Positions 16,393-26,400 of a stretch of 64,000 bases of DNA are shown here, piece after piece. The notes under the pieces are model-generated. The model was not told where the DNA came from, ran no database searches, and worked only from the letters and a program-made list of their open reading frames with translations. The translations under genes and the position numbers were made by a program. The DNA is taken from positions 225,849 to 289,848 of the forward strand of contig NZ_FTMG01000005.1 in the NCBI RefSeq assembly GCF_900155965.1, given 5' to 3'. The stretch comes from Mucilaginibacter lappiensis (GTDB taxonomy: Bacteria > Bacteroidota > Bacteroidia > Sphingobacteriales > Sphingobacteriaceae). The first letter of the stretch is position 1. Every line of letters begins with the position of its first letter.

Positions 16393-19379
16393 TATTTAAT
16401 GATCAGCAACCAGCCTTTGGCTTTTTCAACCGGGATTTTATCGTTCAAGCCAAATGTTTTGGCATGCTGGAATGTCCTGATCTCCGGTGCGGTGATCGTG
16501 GCTTTTACCGGGTCGATACCTAATTTTTTCCAGTCTATTTTTAACTGGATCTCGGTATCCGTATCCTCCCAGCTGGCTATCGAAATCAGTACGGCGCCAT
16601 CTTTTTTGTAAATGGTGGCCAATACTTTATCATGGTCGGTTTTTACCGGATTATCATCAACCCAATAGCCTATCATTTTGGTGCCTTTGATGCCAAAATC
16701 GTCCCAAACTTTCCATATCGGGCGAGGGTCGGCGCCATCGCTCCATGGCATGCGGTTGGTCATACCATAAACCATACCGCGCCACTTGTTACCGCCGCCT
16801 TGCAGCATTTCGCCCATCAAACCGAATGGGATACCGCTTACTTCGGTCAGGAAGAAATCGGGGTTATTTTTTTCGTAATCAAAATACTCTCCGAACCACA
16901 GGCGGTTGAGGTATGGAAAATGCTCCATGTACAGGTTGGCGCTGTTGTTAAAACCATCGCTTTTGTTGTACTGGTTGGCCGAGTGCAGGTCGATAATACC
17001 CGGGTGACCATCCTTGGTCAATACTCTTTTAACCCGTTTCATGGTTACGCGGTCAAAGGCTACATCGTCCAGGTAAATACCGTCGATACCTACATTTTGG
17101 GTCAACCAGTTCATACCTTCCACATAGTAGTTGTGCCAGCGGTTCATACCGCTGTTGATGATGGCAGCATCCTTAATTTCGGGTACAAACCAGGCGGCTA
17201 TGTAATCGTCGCCTATGTGTTCCTGTAACCAGCTGAAACCACCGCCTTTACCCGGCGAATAGATCTCATGACCCAAACTGCGCAAAGCAAATGTTTCATA
17301 AGCGTGGTTAGACAGCTCGCGGATGGTATTGTAGATCTTCACCTTTAAACCCGCGGCATGCGCCGAATCGTCATAAGCCTTCATGGCCTTCCAGGCGATA
17401 AAAGGATAATTGATATTAGGATTGATAGCCGTGGCATGGTGAATGTTGATTACCGTAGCGCCAGCTTGTTTTATGGTATCGATAGGTTTGTAGGCATGAT
17501 AAAAACGGGTAGCCCACTGAAAATCGGTATTGATGGTATGGAAAGGTGTGATAAGCAGGTTGAAGTTATAGTACAATACATCGCCTTTGCTCAGCTTGCG
17601 CTCGCCGCTGTAGTTGTTGGCTAATACGGCTTTGCCATCGTCTTTTACGTTGAGACCTCCCTTGTCGCCATTACCCCATGATGATGGCAGGATGAGTGGT
17701 TTTTGCAGGTAGAAATTGGTATTCAGCGGACGAACATATTTCTCGTCGCGCAAAGAGTATTGCAAACCGGCATTTACATTACCTATCCAGGCACCATCCT
17801 GGTTTTTATGGCTTACATCCCATTTCCATTCAAAGTTTTCAGGACGATAGCCGCCTTTCTGGCCCAGGCCCATCATATATTTAGCCACATCTCTTTTAAA
17901 AGGAATGTGCATGGTAATGTCTTTAAAACTCACATCCTGCAAGGCTTTTACTTTGACGGTATAAGCTATAAAACCATCGAACTCCATAGAGGCGGTTACT
18001 TCCATCTGCAGGCTGTCGTTGGAGCTCGTGGCCGTCCACTGTACGGTGCCTGGCTCCTGTTTGGTAAACTGCAGGCCCTGGCTTTTTAGTTTGATATTTT
18101 TACCGGCAGTATTCAGGAAATGAAAATGAATAGCTTCGGTTAGCAGGTTATTAGGTGCATCGGCATATTCGGTCATTTCGGGCGTGAAGAACGTTTGGAT
18201 CTGTTTTGGGAAACCATCGCTGTTCACCTCCACTTTTCTGCCCAGCAATTCCACCGTGTTATTTTTTACTACCAGTGGCTTATATGGCGCTATCACGGTA
18301 TTCTTTTGTGCCATGGTAGAGTTCAACCAACCCAGGCGGGTCATTTTCCAGGGTTCATCAACACCACCGTTTTTGGCCAATGTTGGACTCACATTTAAAG
18401 ATAATTGAATTTCTTTGGAAGTTTTACCGTTGATGCTGATGGAAGCTTTGCCGGCATACACGGCGGCTGTAGCGCTTGCAGGCACATCAATGCCGCACCA
18501 TAAAGCCTGGATAGTGCCGGCTGCTACGCTTACCGTTTTAGTTAGCGATGAACCGTCATAAGCCGTACCACCCGTATTGATACAGAACAAGGCCGAAGCC
18601 GGAATTTTTTTACCCGTAGCCGTTTTCAGATCACTAAAGGTAACTTTCACATCATCCAGGTTTTGCAGGGCGTATACACCCAACTGGAACGAGAAGTTTT
18701 CGCCACGCAGTGCAGCAGCGGTATATTTACTTTGTGGACCAAGTTCTATCCAACGCTGTGGCAAATCTTTAGTCATGCGGATAGAGTTTAACCTATCCTC
18801 TGGGAAAACCAGAAACGATTCACTCTTATGTTTGGCGATCAGCGCATCCGTTTCATTTTTGGTGGCGATCACTTCCATCGGATAAAAGCTATTAAAAGCA
18901 TCTATCGACTGGAATTCTTTTACCGTAGCCGCAGGGATATTAGCGTTTAGGCTATTTAACCATGCAGGTGAAGCGGTATTTTCCGGTTTCAGATATATAC
19001 CCCTTGGATAGTTGGACCGGCCCTCATTTTTATAAGGCATGTAATACACAAAGTAGGTCCCCTTGCCCGATGTGGGTTCAAAAACTACCTCGCCGCTTTC
19101 GCGGGTAATAGCGCTCAATTTAACATTGGTAACTTTTTGCCTGGTTTTGGCATCTTCTATAATCACCCGTTTGTTTTCCGGATCATTATCCCTCCTTCTC
19201 CAGGGGATAATTACTTTGGCTGCCTTACCGGTACCGTTAAAAGTTAAAACCACCCGGTGGTTCCCTAAGGAATCGGGCACCCAGCAGTTTTTACAATTTG
19301 TATAAGGTATTTTTTGGGCTTGTGCCGCAAAAGCAGGTAGCAGGAGGAGGAGCGCAAAGAGTTGTTTTTTCATGTTCAT
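16392..19379 (-). CDS. Secreted glycoside hydrolase-like protein (DUF6067 type)
   Basis: 995 residues. Signal peptide MNMKKQLFALLLLLPAFAAQA. Beta-sandwich regions occupy the N-terminal half (about 30-560). From about 620 there is a TIM-barrel-like part: ATVINIHHATAINPNINYPF, LKVKIYNTIRELSNHAYE, NVGIDGIYLDDVAFDRVTMK, IDLHSANQYN, and LYMEHFPYLNRLWFGEYFDY. The barrel text, with acidic residues after predicted strands (YLDDVAFD), resembles the group labelled DUF6067, related to GH123-like N-terminal proteins. I am confident it is a large secreted glycosidase-like enzyme, less so of the family name and not of the substrate. It follows the dihaem cytochrome gene by 26 bp and overlaps the DUF5107 gene. 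Confidence 0.78.
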   Translation of the reverse strand: MNMKKQLFALLLLLPAFAAQAQKIPYTNCKNCWVPDSLGNHRVVLTFNGTGKAAKVIIPWRRRDNDPENKRVIIEDAKTRQKVTNVKLSAITRESGEVVFEPTSGKGTYFVYYMPYKNEGRSNYPRGIYLKPENTASPAWLNSLNANIPAATVKEFQSIDAFNSFYPMEVIATKNETDALIAKHKSESFLVFPEDRLNSIRMTKDLPQRWIELGPQSKYTAAALRGENFSFQLGVYALQNLDDVKVTFSDLKTATGKKIPASALFCINTGGTAYDGSSLTKTVSVAAGTIQALWCGIDVPASATAAVYAGKASISINGKTSKEIQLSLNVSPTLAKNGGVDEPWKMTRLGWLNSTMAQKNTVIAPYKPLVVKNNTVELLGRKVEVNSDGFPKQIQTFFTPEMTEYADAPNNLLTEAIHFHFLNTAGKNIKLKSQGLQFTKQEPGTVQWTATSSNDSLQMEVTASMEFDGFIAYTVKVKALQDVSFKDITMHIPFKRDVAKYMMGLGQKGGYRPENFEWKWDVSHKNQDGAWIGNVNAGLQYSLRDEKYVRPLNTNFYLQKPLILPSSWGNGDKGGLNVKDDGKAVLANNYSGERKLSKGDVLYYNFNLLITPFHTINTDFQWATRFYHAYKPIDTIKQAGATVINIHHATAINPNINYPFIAWKAMKAYDDSAHAAGLKVKIYNTIRELSNHAYETFALRSLGHEIYSPGKGGGFSWLQEHIGDDYIAAWFVPEIKDAAIINSGMNRWHNYYVEGMNWLTQNVGIDGIYLDDVAFDRVTMKRVKRVLTKDGHPGIIDLHSANQYNKSDGFNNSANLYMEHFPYLNRLWFGEYFDYEKNNPDFFLTEVSGIPFGLMGEMLQGGGNKWRGMVYGMTNRMPWSDGADPRPIWKVWDDFGIKGTKMIGYWVDDNPVKTDHDKVLATIYKKDGAVLISIASWEDTDTEIQLKIDWKKLGIDPVKATITAPEIRTFQHAKTFGLNDKIPVEKAKGWLLIIK

Positions 19380-19405
19380 TGGTCAATATCAGTAGTATTC
19401 AAAAT

Positions 19406-20416
19406 TTAGTAAGTGGGCTTTAATCTTTTACTTTTCCAGTAATCGGCAATTGGTTTGTATGGCCCGTATTTATGTTGTGTTTCTGAAAAAGGATCGTTAA
19501 AAGGCCCTTTGTCGTAATCAATAGCTTTTTCATCGGCATGAGGATATTGCACCTCGGTTACCCCTTTTGATGGCCGCGGATGTTTTTCATCATCGTTTAT
19601 AAAAGCAGCTAGGTCAAGCGCTTCGGCATCAGTGAGGAATGGTTTGTTATGCGTTACCTTATCAAAAGGCATATTGGCCACCAGCCATTGCGCCAGTTTT
19701 ACCACCCGGTGCATACTTGATCCCTGACGGTATGCTTTTGCCCCCCACAACGGCGGGTAGGCGTAGGTTACCTGGTCAAACTGCATTTGTCCTTCGCCGG
19801 TTGTGCCGTGGCAGCGGGTGCAGTGCTGTGCATATAGTTTTTCGCCCTGATCTGAAGATGCTGCCCTGTCGGGAAAGCTGACCTCCATATTTTTCAATCC
19901 TTTGGTATGGTTATTTACGCTGGCTGAGTCACTGAGCCATTTAAGGTATGACATGATCGAGATCATTTCCCGCCCATCCAGCGGCAAAGGCCGGCCCAAA
20001 TTTGGGCGCATCACACAGTTATTGATCCGCTCGGCCAGCGACAGAATCCTGCCTTCCCTTGCCCGGTACTGTGGATATTCCTTAAATGAATTAACCAGGT
20101 TAAACGCATAAGGCCTTGTACCTGCATCACGATGGCAATTGGTACAGTTCATTTTGTTGCCGGTATAATGCCCGTTTACACCATCGGGGCCAATGTAATA
20201 AGCGGTACGCAGCATCAATGCGCGGCCATATCTTACTGCCTCGCCAAATTTATCATGCGGTATTTTGAGCGTATCAATGGTCACCAGGTTATCATTGGCA
20301 GCAGGACTTTTTAAAGTCGCCGCGTGGTCTTCGTTACAGGAACTGACCTGCGCCAGGTTCCACAGCACAAATACCGTTACCAGCCAAATGATCAAATATG
20401 GATACCTTTTGTTCAT
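19406..20416 (-). CDS. TsdA-like dihaem cytochrome c
   Basis: About 336 residues, membrane-anchored or exported by the N-terminal span YLIIWLVTVFVLWNLAQ. There are two haem c sites, C92TNCH96 and C200TRCH204. The block NCTNCHRDAGTRPYAF, followed by EYPQYRAREGRILSLAERIN, NCVMRPNLGRPLPLDGREM and YLKWLS, is that of TsdA-type dihaem cytochromes, which oxidise thiosulfate or reduce tetrathionate. Substrate is not certain because the wider family also carries out other electron transfer. The start ATG (20414-20416) overlaps the stop of the arylsulfate sulfotransferase gene in TGATG; a GTG one codon earlier is possible. A dihaem sulfur cytochrome inside a susCD operon is unusual. Confidence 0.8.
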   Translation of the reverse strand: MNKRYPYLIIWLVTVFVLWNLAQVSSCNEDHAATLKSPAANDNLVTIDTLKIPHDKFGEAVRYGRALMLRTAYYIGPDGVNGHYTGNKMNCTNCHRDAGTRPYAFNLVNSFKEYPQYRAREGRILSLAERINNCVMRPNLGRPLPLDGREMISIMSYLKWLSDSASVNNHTKGLKNMEVSFPDRAASSDQGEKLYAQHCTRCHGTTGEGQMQFDQVTYAYPPLWGAKAYRQGSSMHRVVKLAQWLVANMPFDKVTHNKPFLTDAEALDLAAFINDDEKHPRPSKGVTEVQYPHADEKAIDYDKGPFNDPFSETQHKYGPYKPIADYWKSKRLKPTY

Positions 20417-21822
20417 CACGGTTTTAAATAGGGACTAAGCTCGCTGCTCTTTACAAAAATAGCCCTGTAAGTAGGTACTGCCGTCTCCATCGTCCATAAT
20501 AATACCCCTTTACGGTCGCTAAGCACAACGATATGCCTTTTGGAGCAGCAACAGAGCACACTGGTATCATTGATCATATAAGCACTGCCCATACGCCCGT
20601 TAAATACTTCTTTGGGCAATTGGATATGCAGATCGATTGTTGATGTTTTTTGCTGTTGATCCAGTTTCATGGCAAATACACCCGACTGGTGCTTTTCGAC
20701 GCCATTATCAAAAAACATCAAATTACCCTCACTGTTGATGTGTGCAGCGTGGGCTTGAGTAAAGTTACATTCGGCAGGCATGGCTATAGTACCGCCCTTG
20801 CCAAATTTCCAGATCACCTTACCAGTATGGGCGTCAACCTTCCAGATCTGACCGTTGTTGTAGAAAGAGATCAAATAATTACCATCCTTGTCGTAATTCA
20901 GGCTGTTGGCATGCATCCAGTCCTTTTTGGTTTTAAGTAGCTTGGGATCTTTAAACGGGTCCATCACATCAAACACGCTCCATTTCCAGAGTTGCTTGCC
21001 GGCTTTATCCATCACCATGATGCCATCGCCGTTCACGGTATCTTTTTTACCCCCGCCAACGGTGCTCAGGTCCATGATCTTTTGATCAACAAACAGAGTT
21101 ACAATCTGGTTACTGGTATTCTTTAAAATTTCGTGGTGGATGGTTTGTTTAAAATCGCCCTGGCCTTTTTTCAGGTGCAGCAAGGTATCACCTTCCAGGT
21201 TTATCTCCAGTATCTCGCTGCCGTAGCTGGTAGGCTCGTCGTTACGACCGAGGATAGAAAGCAAGGTATGGTCTTTGGTAAAATGGATCACCTTAAAACC
21301 CAGGTTATCGATCATGTGGTACCATTTGATCTGGCCTTTGTAGTCAACCAGATAAGCTACGCCGGGAGCATACCGTTTATTGATGAGCATTAAGCCATCT
21401 TTAAATTCAGCAGGAATATGATTTTCAGACGCGCTTTTAGCCGTGAACTGCTCCTGTAAAAACAAAGGCAACTCATGCGAGCTGAAAGTATAGGTTTTGC
21501 TTACCGTTTTAGCCCCATTAACTACCGTGACAATATGATAGGCGTAATTGGTTTTTGGGACGATGTTACATAGTACCAACCTATGTTGAGCCGTATTTTT
21601 TGATACGGGCGAAACCTGTTTGGTGGTATCTGCACCCTTATCAACCCAATACTCGGCATAGGCATCTACCGGCGAACCGGTGAGCACATCTATTTGGATC
21701 TTTAACTCGTTATTGTTGTGTAGACCTACCTTTATTTCTTTGATAGCAGTGCCATTATTGCAGCCTGCAAAAACCGCCAAAAAAGTCAGTAGGGCTATAC
21801 CTTTAAAGAAATACTTCATCAT
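20416..21822 (-). CDS. Arylsulfate sulfotransferase (ASST) family lipoprotein
   Basis: About 468 residues from the ATG at 21822; an ATG at 21855 would add 11 residues before the signal. MMKYFFKGIALLTFLAVFAGC is a lipoprotein signal. A small N-terminal beta-domain is followed by a six-bladed propeller typical of ASST: INKRYAPGVAYLVDYKGQIK, WYHMID, SEILEINLEGDTLLHL, HHEIL, KDWMHANSLNYDKDGNYLIS, and CNFTQAHAAHINSEGNLMFFDN. The histidines in HHEIL, MHAN and QAHAAHI are the expected active-site region. ASSTs move sulfate between phenolic compounds without PAPS, outside the cytoplasm. It directly follows susD beyond a strong hairpin and is translationally coupled to the TsdA-like gene. Confidence 0.85.
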   Translation of the reverse strand: MMKYFFKGIALLTFLAVFAGCNNGTAIKEIKVGLHNNNELKIQIDVLTGSPVDAYAEYWVDKGADTTKQVSPVSKNTAQHRLVLCNIVPKTNYAYHIVTVVNGAKTVSKTYTFSSHELPLFLQEQFTAKSASENHIPAEFKDGLMLINKRYAPGVAYLVDYKGQIKWYHMIDNLGFKVIHFTKDHTLLSILGRNDEPTSYGSEILEINLEGDTLLHLKKGQGDFKQTIHHEILKNTSNQIVTLFVDQKIMDLSTVGGGKKDTVNGDGIMVMDKAGKQLWKWSVFDVMDPFKDPKLLKTKKDWMHANSLNYDKDGNYLISFYNNGQIWKVDAHTGKVIWKFGKGGTIAMPAECNFTQAHAAHINSEGNLMFFDNGVEKHQSGVFAMKLDQQQKTSTIDLHIQLPKEVFNGRMGSAYMINDTSVLCCCSKRHIVVLSDRKGVLLWTMETAVPTYRAIFVKSSELSPYLKP

Positions 21823-21868
21823 ACCATTTACAATGCTAAACAGGTTTTGTACCATCTGTTTTAAATAT

Positions 21869-21904
21869 AAAGAATATACAGCCTTTTTGGGCTGTATATT
21901 CTTT
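21869..21904 (-). terminator. Intercistronic hairpin between susD and ASST
   Basis: A perfect 15-bp stem (21869-21883 with 21890-21904) and loop TTTTTG. On the minus strand it is followed by TATATTTAAAA, a weak T tract. It may act as a partial terminator or as a 3'-end stabiliser that makes susCD mRNA more abundant than the downstream enzyme genes. Confidence 0.65.
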
Positions 21905-21923
21905 TTTCAGAAAGGTATACTAA

Positions 21924-23453
21924 TTACTGCTGCCTTCCGGAATTATTTAAGTTAGGGTTAATAGTAACCTGGTTTAAAGGATACGGGAAATACTGATCGC
22001 GCGGCATTTGAACGGTTGGGGTTTGACCCGTACGTTTCAAATAGGCATTTACCACATCGGCATATTTACCAAAGCGTATCAGATCTGCCCGGCGTTTACC
22101 TTCATAGTAAAGTTCCCAGCCACGTTCTTGTAAAAGGGCATCGTTCAGGCTTGCTTGTGTATAGCTTCCGGCAACCAGTAATTTAGCATGAGAACGTGCT
22201 TTTACCTGATTGATCAGAGAGATAGCCTCAGCTGTTGGACCGCTTAGTTGATTTATAGCCTCGGCCCTGCTCAATAATACATCGGCGTAGCGTAAAATAT
22301 CTACACTGTGACCGTCATAATAAGTATTGGCACCATTGGGGTCGGCATATTTCATGGTAGCTACATCAGGCATATAAAAAGCGCCCTTCGGCGGGGTAGC
22401 GCCTATTGATGGCGCTTGCTGATGCACCAATTTATCAACACCAAGATATGATGGGAAAAACATTTTTTTACGGTCATCCTCGTCACCATAGCTATTGTAA
22501 AAATCCCAGGTTACAGCATAATATTGCCATCTATCAGTCAATACGGGGTGCTGCAATGGGCCAAAGTGGTTCAAAAGTTCAGTACCGTTTACATTGGCAT
22601 CGCTCAATACCGAAAAGATATTTTCTGAACACCATTTATTTGCTTCGGCAAATAGGCCAGAGTAAGTAGGATATAGCTGATAAACATTCATATCCATAAC
22701 CTGTTTAGTTAAATCAACTACTTTTTGCCATTGCTTTTCACGGAGGTAAAGTTTAGCTAGCAAAGTAAGCGCTGAACCTTTGGTAGCGCGGCCCACATCA
22801 TTGGTTGTGTAGATATCGCTTTTTGTATAATCAACAGGCAATGTATTACCCGCATCCGTAAGATCGCTTATCAATAGCGCATCGATCTGATCAACAGATG
22901 TTACTGGTATTGGAGCTGTATAATTTGGATTAGTTTGCTGTTTCTCCACATCTTTTTCAGTAAGCAATACAACAGGACCCCAGGCATCAATTAAATCCAT
23001 ATAGGCCAGTGCACGCAAGAATTTAGCCTCTGCTAAAAACTGCTTTTTTTGCGCATCGGTAAGAACAGTCATCTGGCTGATATTATATATCGCGCTATTG
23101 GCATTGGCTATCAGCTTGTATATCTGCCTCCAGTCTTCGGCTATTAAACCGTTAGCCGAATTCCATTGTACTAATGACAACTGCCCCGGATCGCCACCAT
23201 AAGTACAGTGCCCAACATCGGTAGTCAAATCTGTAAGAGCAAAGTGCCTTACTGTCCAATAATCAAAATTATCACCTACCGACGGACCTTTTAAGCGCGC
23301 ATAAACCGCGTTTACTGCAGCAATAGCGTCGGATTTTGTACGGAATGCATTGGTGGTGGTTAAACTGCTATATACCTTAGGATCGAGATTCTTATTACAG
23401 GAAAACTGTACAAAAACCATCATCACCATAAGAAGAATACTGTATTTTTTCAT
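21924..23453 (-). CDS. SusD/RagB family surface glycan-binding lipoprotein
   Basis: 509 residues. Lipoprotein signal MKKYSILLMVMMVFVQFSC. The SusD architecture is complete: N-terminal TPR-like helices (AIAAVNAVYARLKGPSVGDN, DWRQIYKLIANANSAIYNI, FLAEAKFLRALAYMDLIDAW with GPVVLL), the insertion region, and the C-terminal DILRYADVLLSRAEAINQL, LNDALLQERGWELYYEGKRR and ADLIRFGKY, ending in YPYPLNQ-type text. It holds the glycan on the outer face of the SusC porin. It lies 45 bp after susC and ends before a hairpin at 21869-21904. The ligand cannot be named from sequence. Confidence 0.95.
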   Translation of the reverse strand: MKKYSILLMVMMVFVQFSCNKNLDPKVYSSLTTTNAFRTKSDAIAAVNAVYARLKGPSVGDNFDYWTVRHFALTDLTTDVGHCTYGGDPGQLSLVQWNSANGLIAEDWRQIYKLIANANSAIYNISQMTVLTDAQKKQFLAEAKFLRALAYMDLIDAWGPVVLLTEKDVEKQQTNPNYTAPIPVTSVDQIDALLISDLTDAGNTLPVDYTKSDIYTTNDVGRATKGSALTLLAKLYLREKQWQKVVDLTKQVMDMNVYQLYPTYSGLFAEANKWCSENIFSVLSDANVNGTELLNHFGPLQHPVLTDRWQYYAVTWDFYNSYGDEDDRKKMFFPSYLGVDKLVHQQAPSIGATPPKGAFYMPDVATMKYADPNGANTYYDGHSVDILRYADVLLSRAEAINQLSGPTAEAISLINQVKARSHAKLLVAGSYTQASLNDALLQERGWELYYEGKRRADLIRFGKYADVVNAYLKRTGQTPTVQMPRDQYFPYPLNQVTINPNLNNSGRQQ

Positions 23454-23498
23454 CTTTTTTAATTTTATGTTGAACCTTAATAAAAGGTTTATTAGTAA

Positions 23499-26400
23499 TT
23501 AGTGAATAGAAGCTTTTATACCAAAAGTTATAGTTCTGAACGCAGGGAATGAGCCAAAATCTAACCCGCCAGCCAGGTTATTGATTGTACCTAAGTTTTG
23601 AGTGCTTGGAGAAACGGCGGCGGCGTGAACATTAGCTTCCGGATCTGTACCCTTATAACCAGTTATGGTGAACAAATTCTGAGCTTCGGCATATATTCTT
23701 ATCCCCTGAAGAATTTTCATATTCTGGAATAATGATGATGGGAAGCTATAACCTAATGAAACTGATTTTAAACGGGCAAAAGAAGCGTTCTCAACAAACC
23801 TGGAGTTCACGTAACCTCCATAAGTACTTAAAAAGTAACCTTCTCGTGGTACTTGCGTGTTTTCATTTTTACCGGCTACAAAGCGGTTTAAAGCATCAGC
23901 ACCCGTTGTTGACTCCAATACTAACCTGTTCATATCAAACAACGAATAGCCGAAAGCTCCCTGAATAAAAATATTCAGGTCAAATCCTTTATAGTGAAAA
24001 TCATTACCTAAACCTGCGGTATAGTGCGGATTTGAATTACCTAAATAAGTTTGATCATCAGGCGTAATTTTACCATCGCCATTAACGTCTTTATATTTAG
24101 GATCACCAGGTTTTGAATTTGGTTGAGGCGCGTAATGTTCCCCGGTTTTTATTACACCTTCGTAAACATAGCCATAAAGCTCTCCTAACTCAACTCCAGG
24201 CACCAGTTTAGTAAATGGCTGACCAGAAACGGTACCACTTGGATTAGCCGTATTGGTCAGGATCTGCGGAACATTTTCTGCCAGTTTTAAAGCTTTTTGT
24301 TTGTTATAAGCGATATTGAAGCTGGTATTCCATGAAAAATCTTTTGTTCTGATATTATTTGAACTTATAGATAACTCTATACCCTTATTTTCAACAGAGC
24401 CTGCATTGATCAACTGGGTACTAAACCCAAAATATTGGCCAACAGGAACGTTAAGGAGTAAATCGCTGGTTCTTTTCCGGTAAACGTCAATGGTGGCATT
24501 GATTCTGCCATCAGCAAATCCCATATCTAAACCGGCATCAAACTGCGCGGTACTTTCCCATTTCAAGTTAGGGTTTGGCAACAAAGATGGTTCAATACCC
24601 ACCTGTAAGGCAGAACCATCAAGCGTAGTACTGTAATTACCAAATGTGGTTAAATACCTGTAGTTGGGGATACGATCATTACCGGTAATACCATAACTTA
24701 CCCTAAGTTTTAAGTTAGAAAACGTATTTAAATTCTTGATAAAATCCTCTTCGGTAAATTTATAAGCTATAGCTCCTGATGGGAAAATACCATGGCGAAA
24801 GTTAGGTCCGAACTTAGATGAAGCATCATCCCTTAGAGTAAATGTTGCTAAAATTTTATCTTTATATGCATAATTAAGCCTTCCGTAATAATCGGTAAGA
24901 CTTGCGTCTTCTCTAAAGCTATTATAAGCACTGTAACCATTACTTGCATAGGCAGCTGCACCTGCGCTCAAATTATAAAACAGGAAAGCATCTGTTGAGA
25001 ATCCTCTTGCCCCTGCATTTAACGACTGATTAACATCTTTTTGATTAGAGTTACCTATTAATAAAGTAAAGTCGTTATTTTTAAAACTATACTTATAAGT
25101 AAAATAGTTCTCCACCAACCATCTAAAAGAGCTATATGTTTGCTCACTAGCCAAACCTCCGTTTTTAGCCCCTGCTACCAACGTTGTTGGAGTGTACTGA
25201 CCTGCAGTTGTCTGGCTATATTCACTACCGGCACCAAGGTGATAGGTAAGATTTTTGATGATCTGATAGTCTAAAGCGATATTTCCGTTAATGAGTTTGT
25301 TACCGCTGGTATTGGTTGGCTCTAAAAGGCTGGCCAACGCATTGTTTTTTCCCTGGTAAACATAGTAGGTACCATCAGGATTATAAACCGGGATATTGGG
25401 TTGCGCTGTTAAAAGGCCAAATAACGGCGCTGTAATATCGCCTGAATAGGATTGTTGATCCTGGTTGGTGCTTGCGCCATAAAAGTTAGCACTTAATTTA
25501 ATGTTCTCATTAAGTGTTTTTTCAGAACCTATTCTGGCGCTGTATCTTTCCAGATCGGTATTTTTCAATACACCAACCTGTTTAATATAGTTACCTGATA
25601 CATAAATTTTTGAATTTTTATCGCCACTGCTTATGCTTACAGTCCTGTTTTGAACGGTAGCGTTACGGGTGGCAGCCTTTAGCCAATTAGTATTAGCTAC
25701 AGGAAACCCAGCTGGAAAAAGCGGAGGATTTCCGTCCTCAATAGCGGTAGCATTCTGGATATCTGTATATTGCTGTCCTGTTAATAAAGCCGGTTTATAC
25801 GTTAGGTATTGTGTGCCGTTAGACACATCTGCATCAATAGATACTTTACCATTTTTACCTTTCTTGGTAGTGATCAAAATTACACCATTACCACCACGTG
25901 AGCCATAAATAGCTGTTGCCGAAGCATCTTTTAATATCTGGATGTCATCAATATCATTTGGGTTTATCAAGTTACCGTTATCGGTAATAAACCCATCAAC
26001 TACATATAATGGTGCATTACTTGTACTGATTGAGTTACCACCACGCACCGTGATAGAAATGGCGCCTCCCGGAGCAAAGCTTGATTGCTGTACTTGTACA
26101 CCAGCGGCTTTGCCTTGTATAGCCTGCCCCAAATTTGAGGTTGTACCGCCTAAAATCAGGTCATCGCTCTTTACCGAACTTACCGAACCGGTGAGGTCGC
26201 TCTTTTTTACGGAACCGTAACCTACTACCACTACTTCATTCAGCTTATTCAGGTCTTCTTCCAGAACAACGGATACCTCGTTAGATGAGCCTACCGTTAC
26301 TTCCTGCGCTTTATAACCTATATAAGTTACCGTTAAAACGCTGGATTTTCCTTTAAGGGTTAATTTGAATTTGCCATTGATATCGGTTACTGTAGAATTT

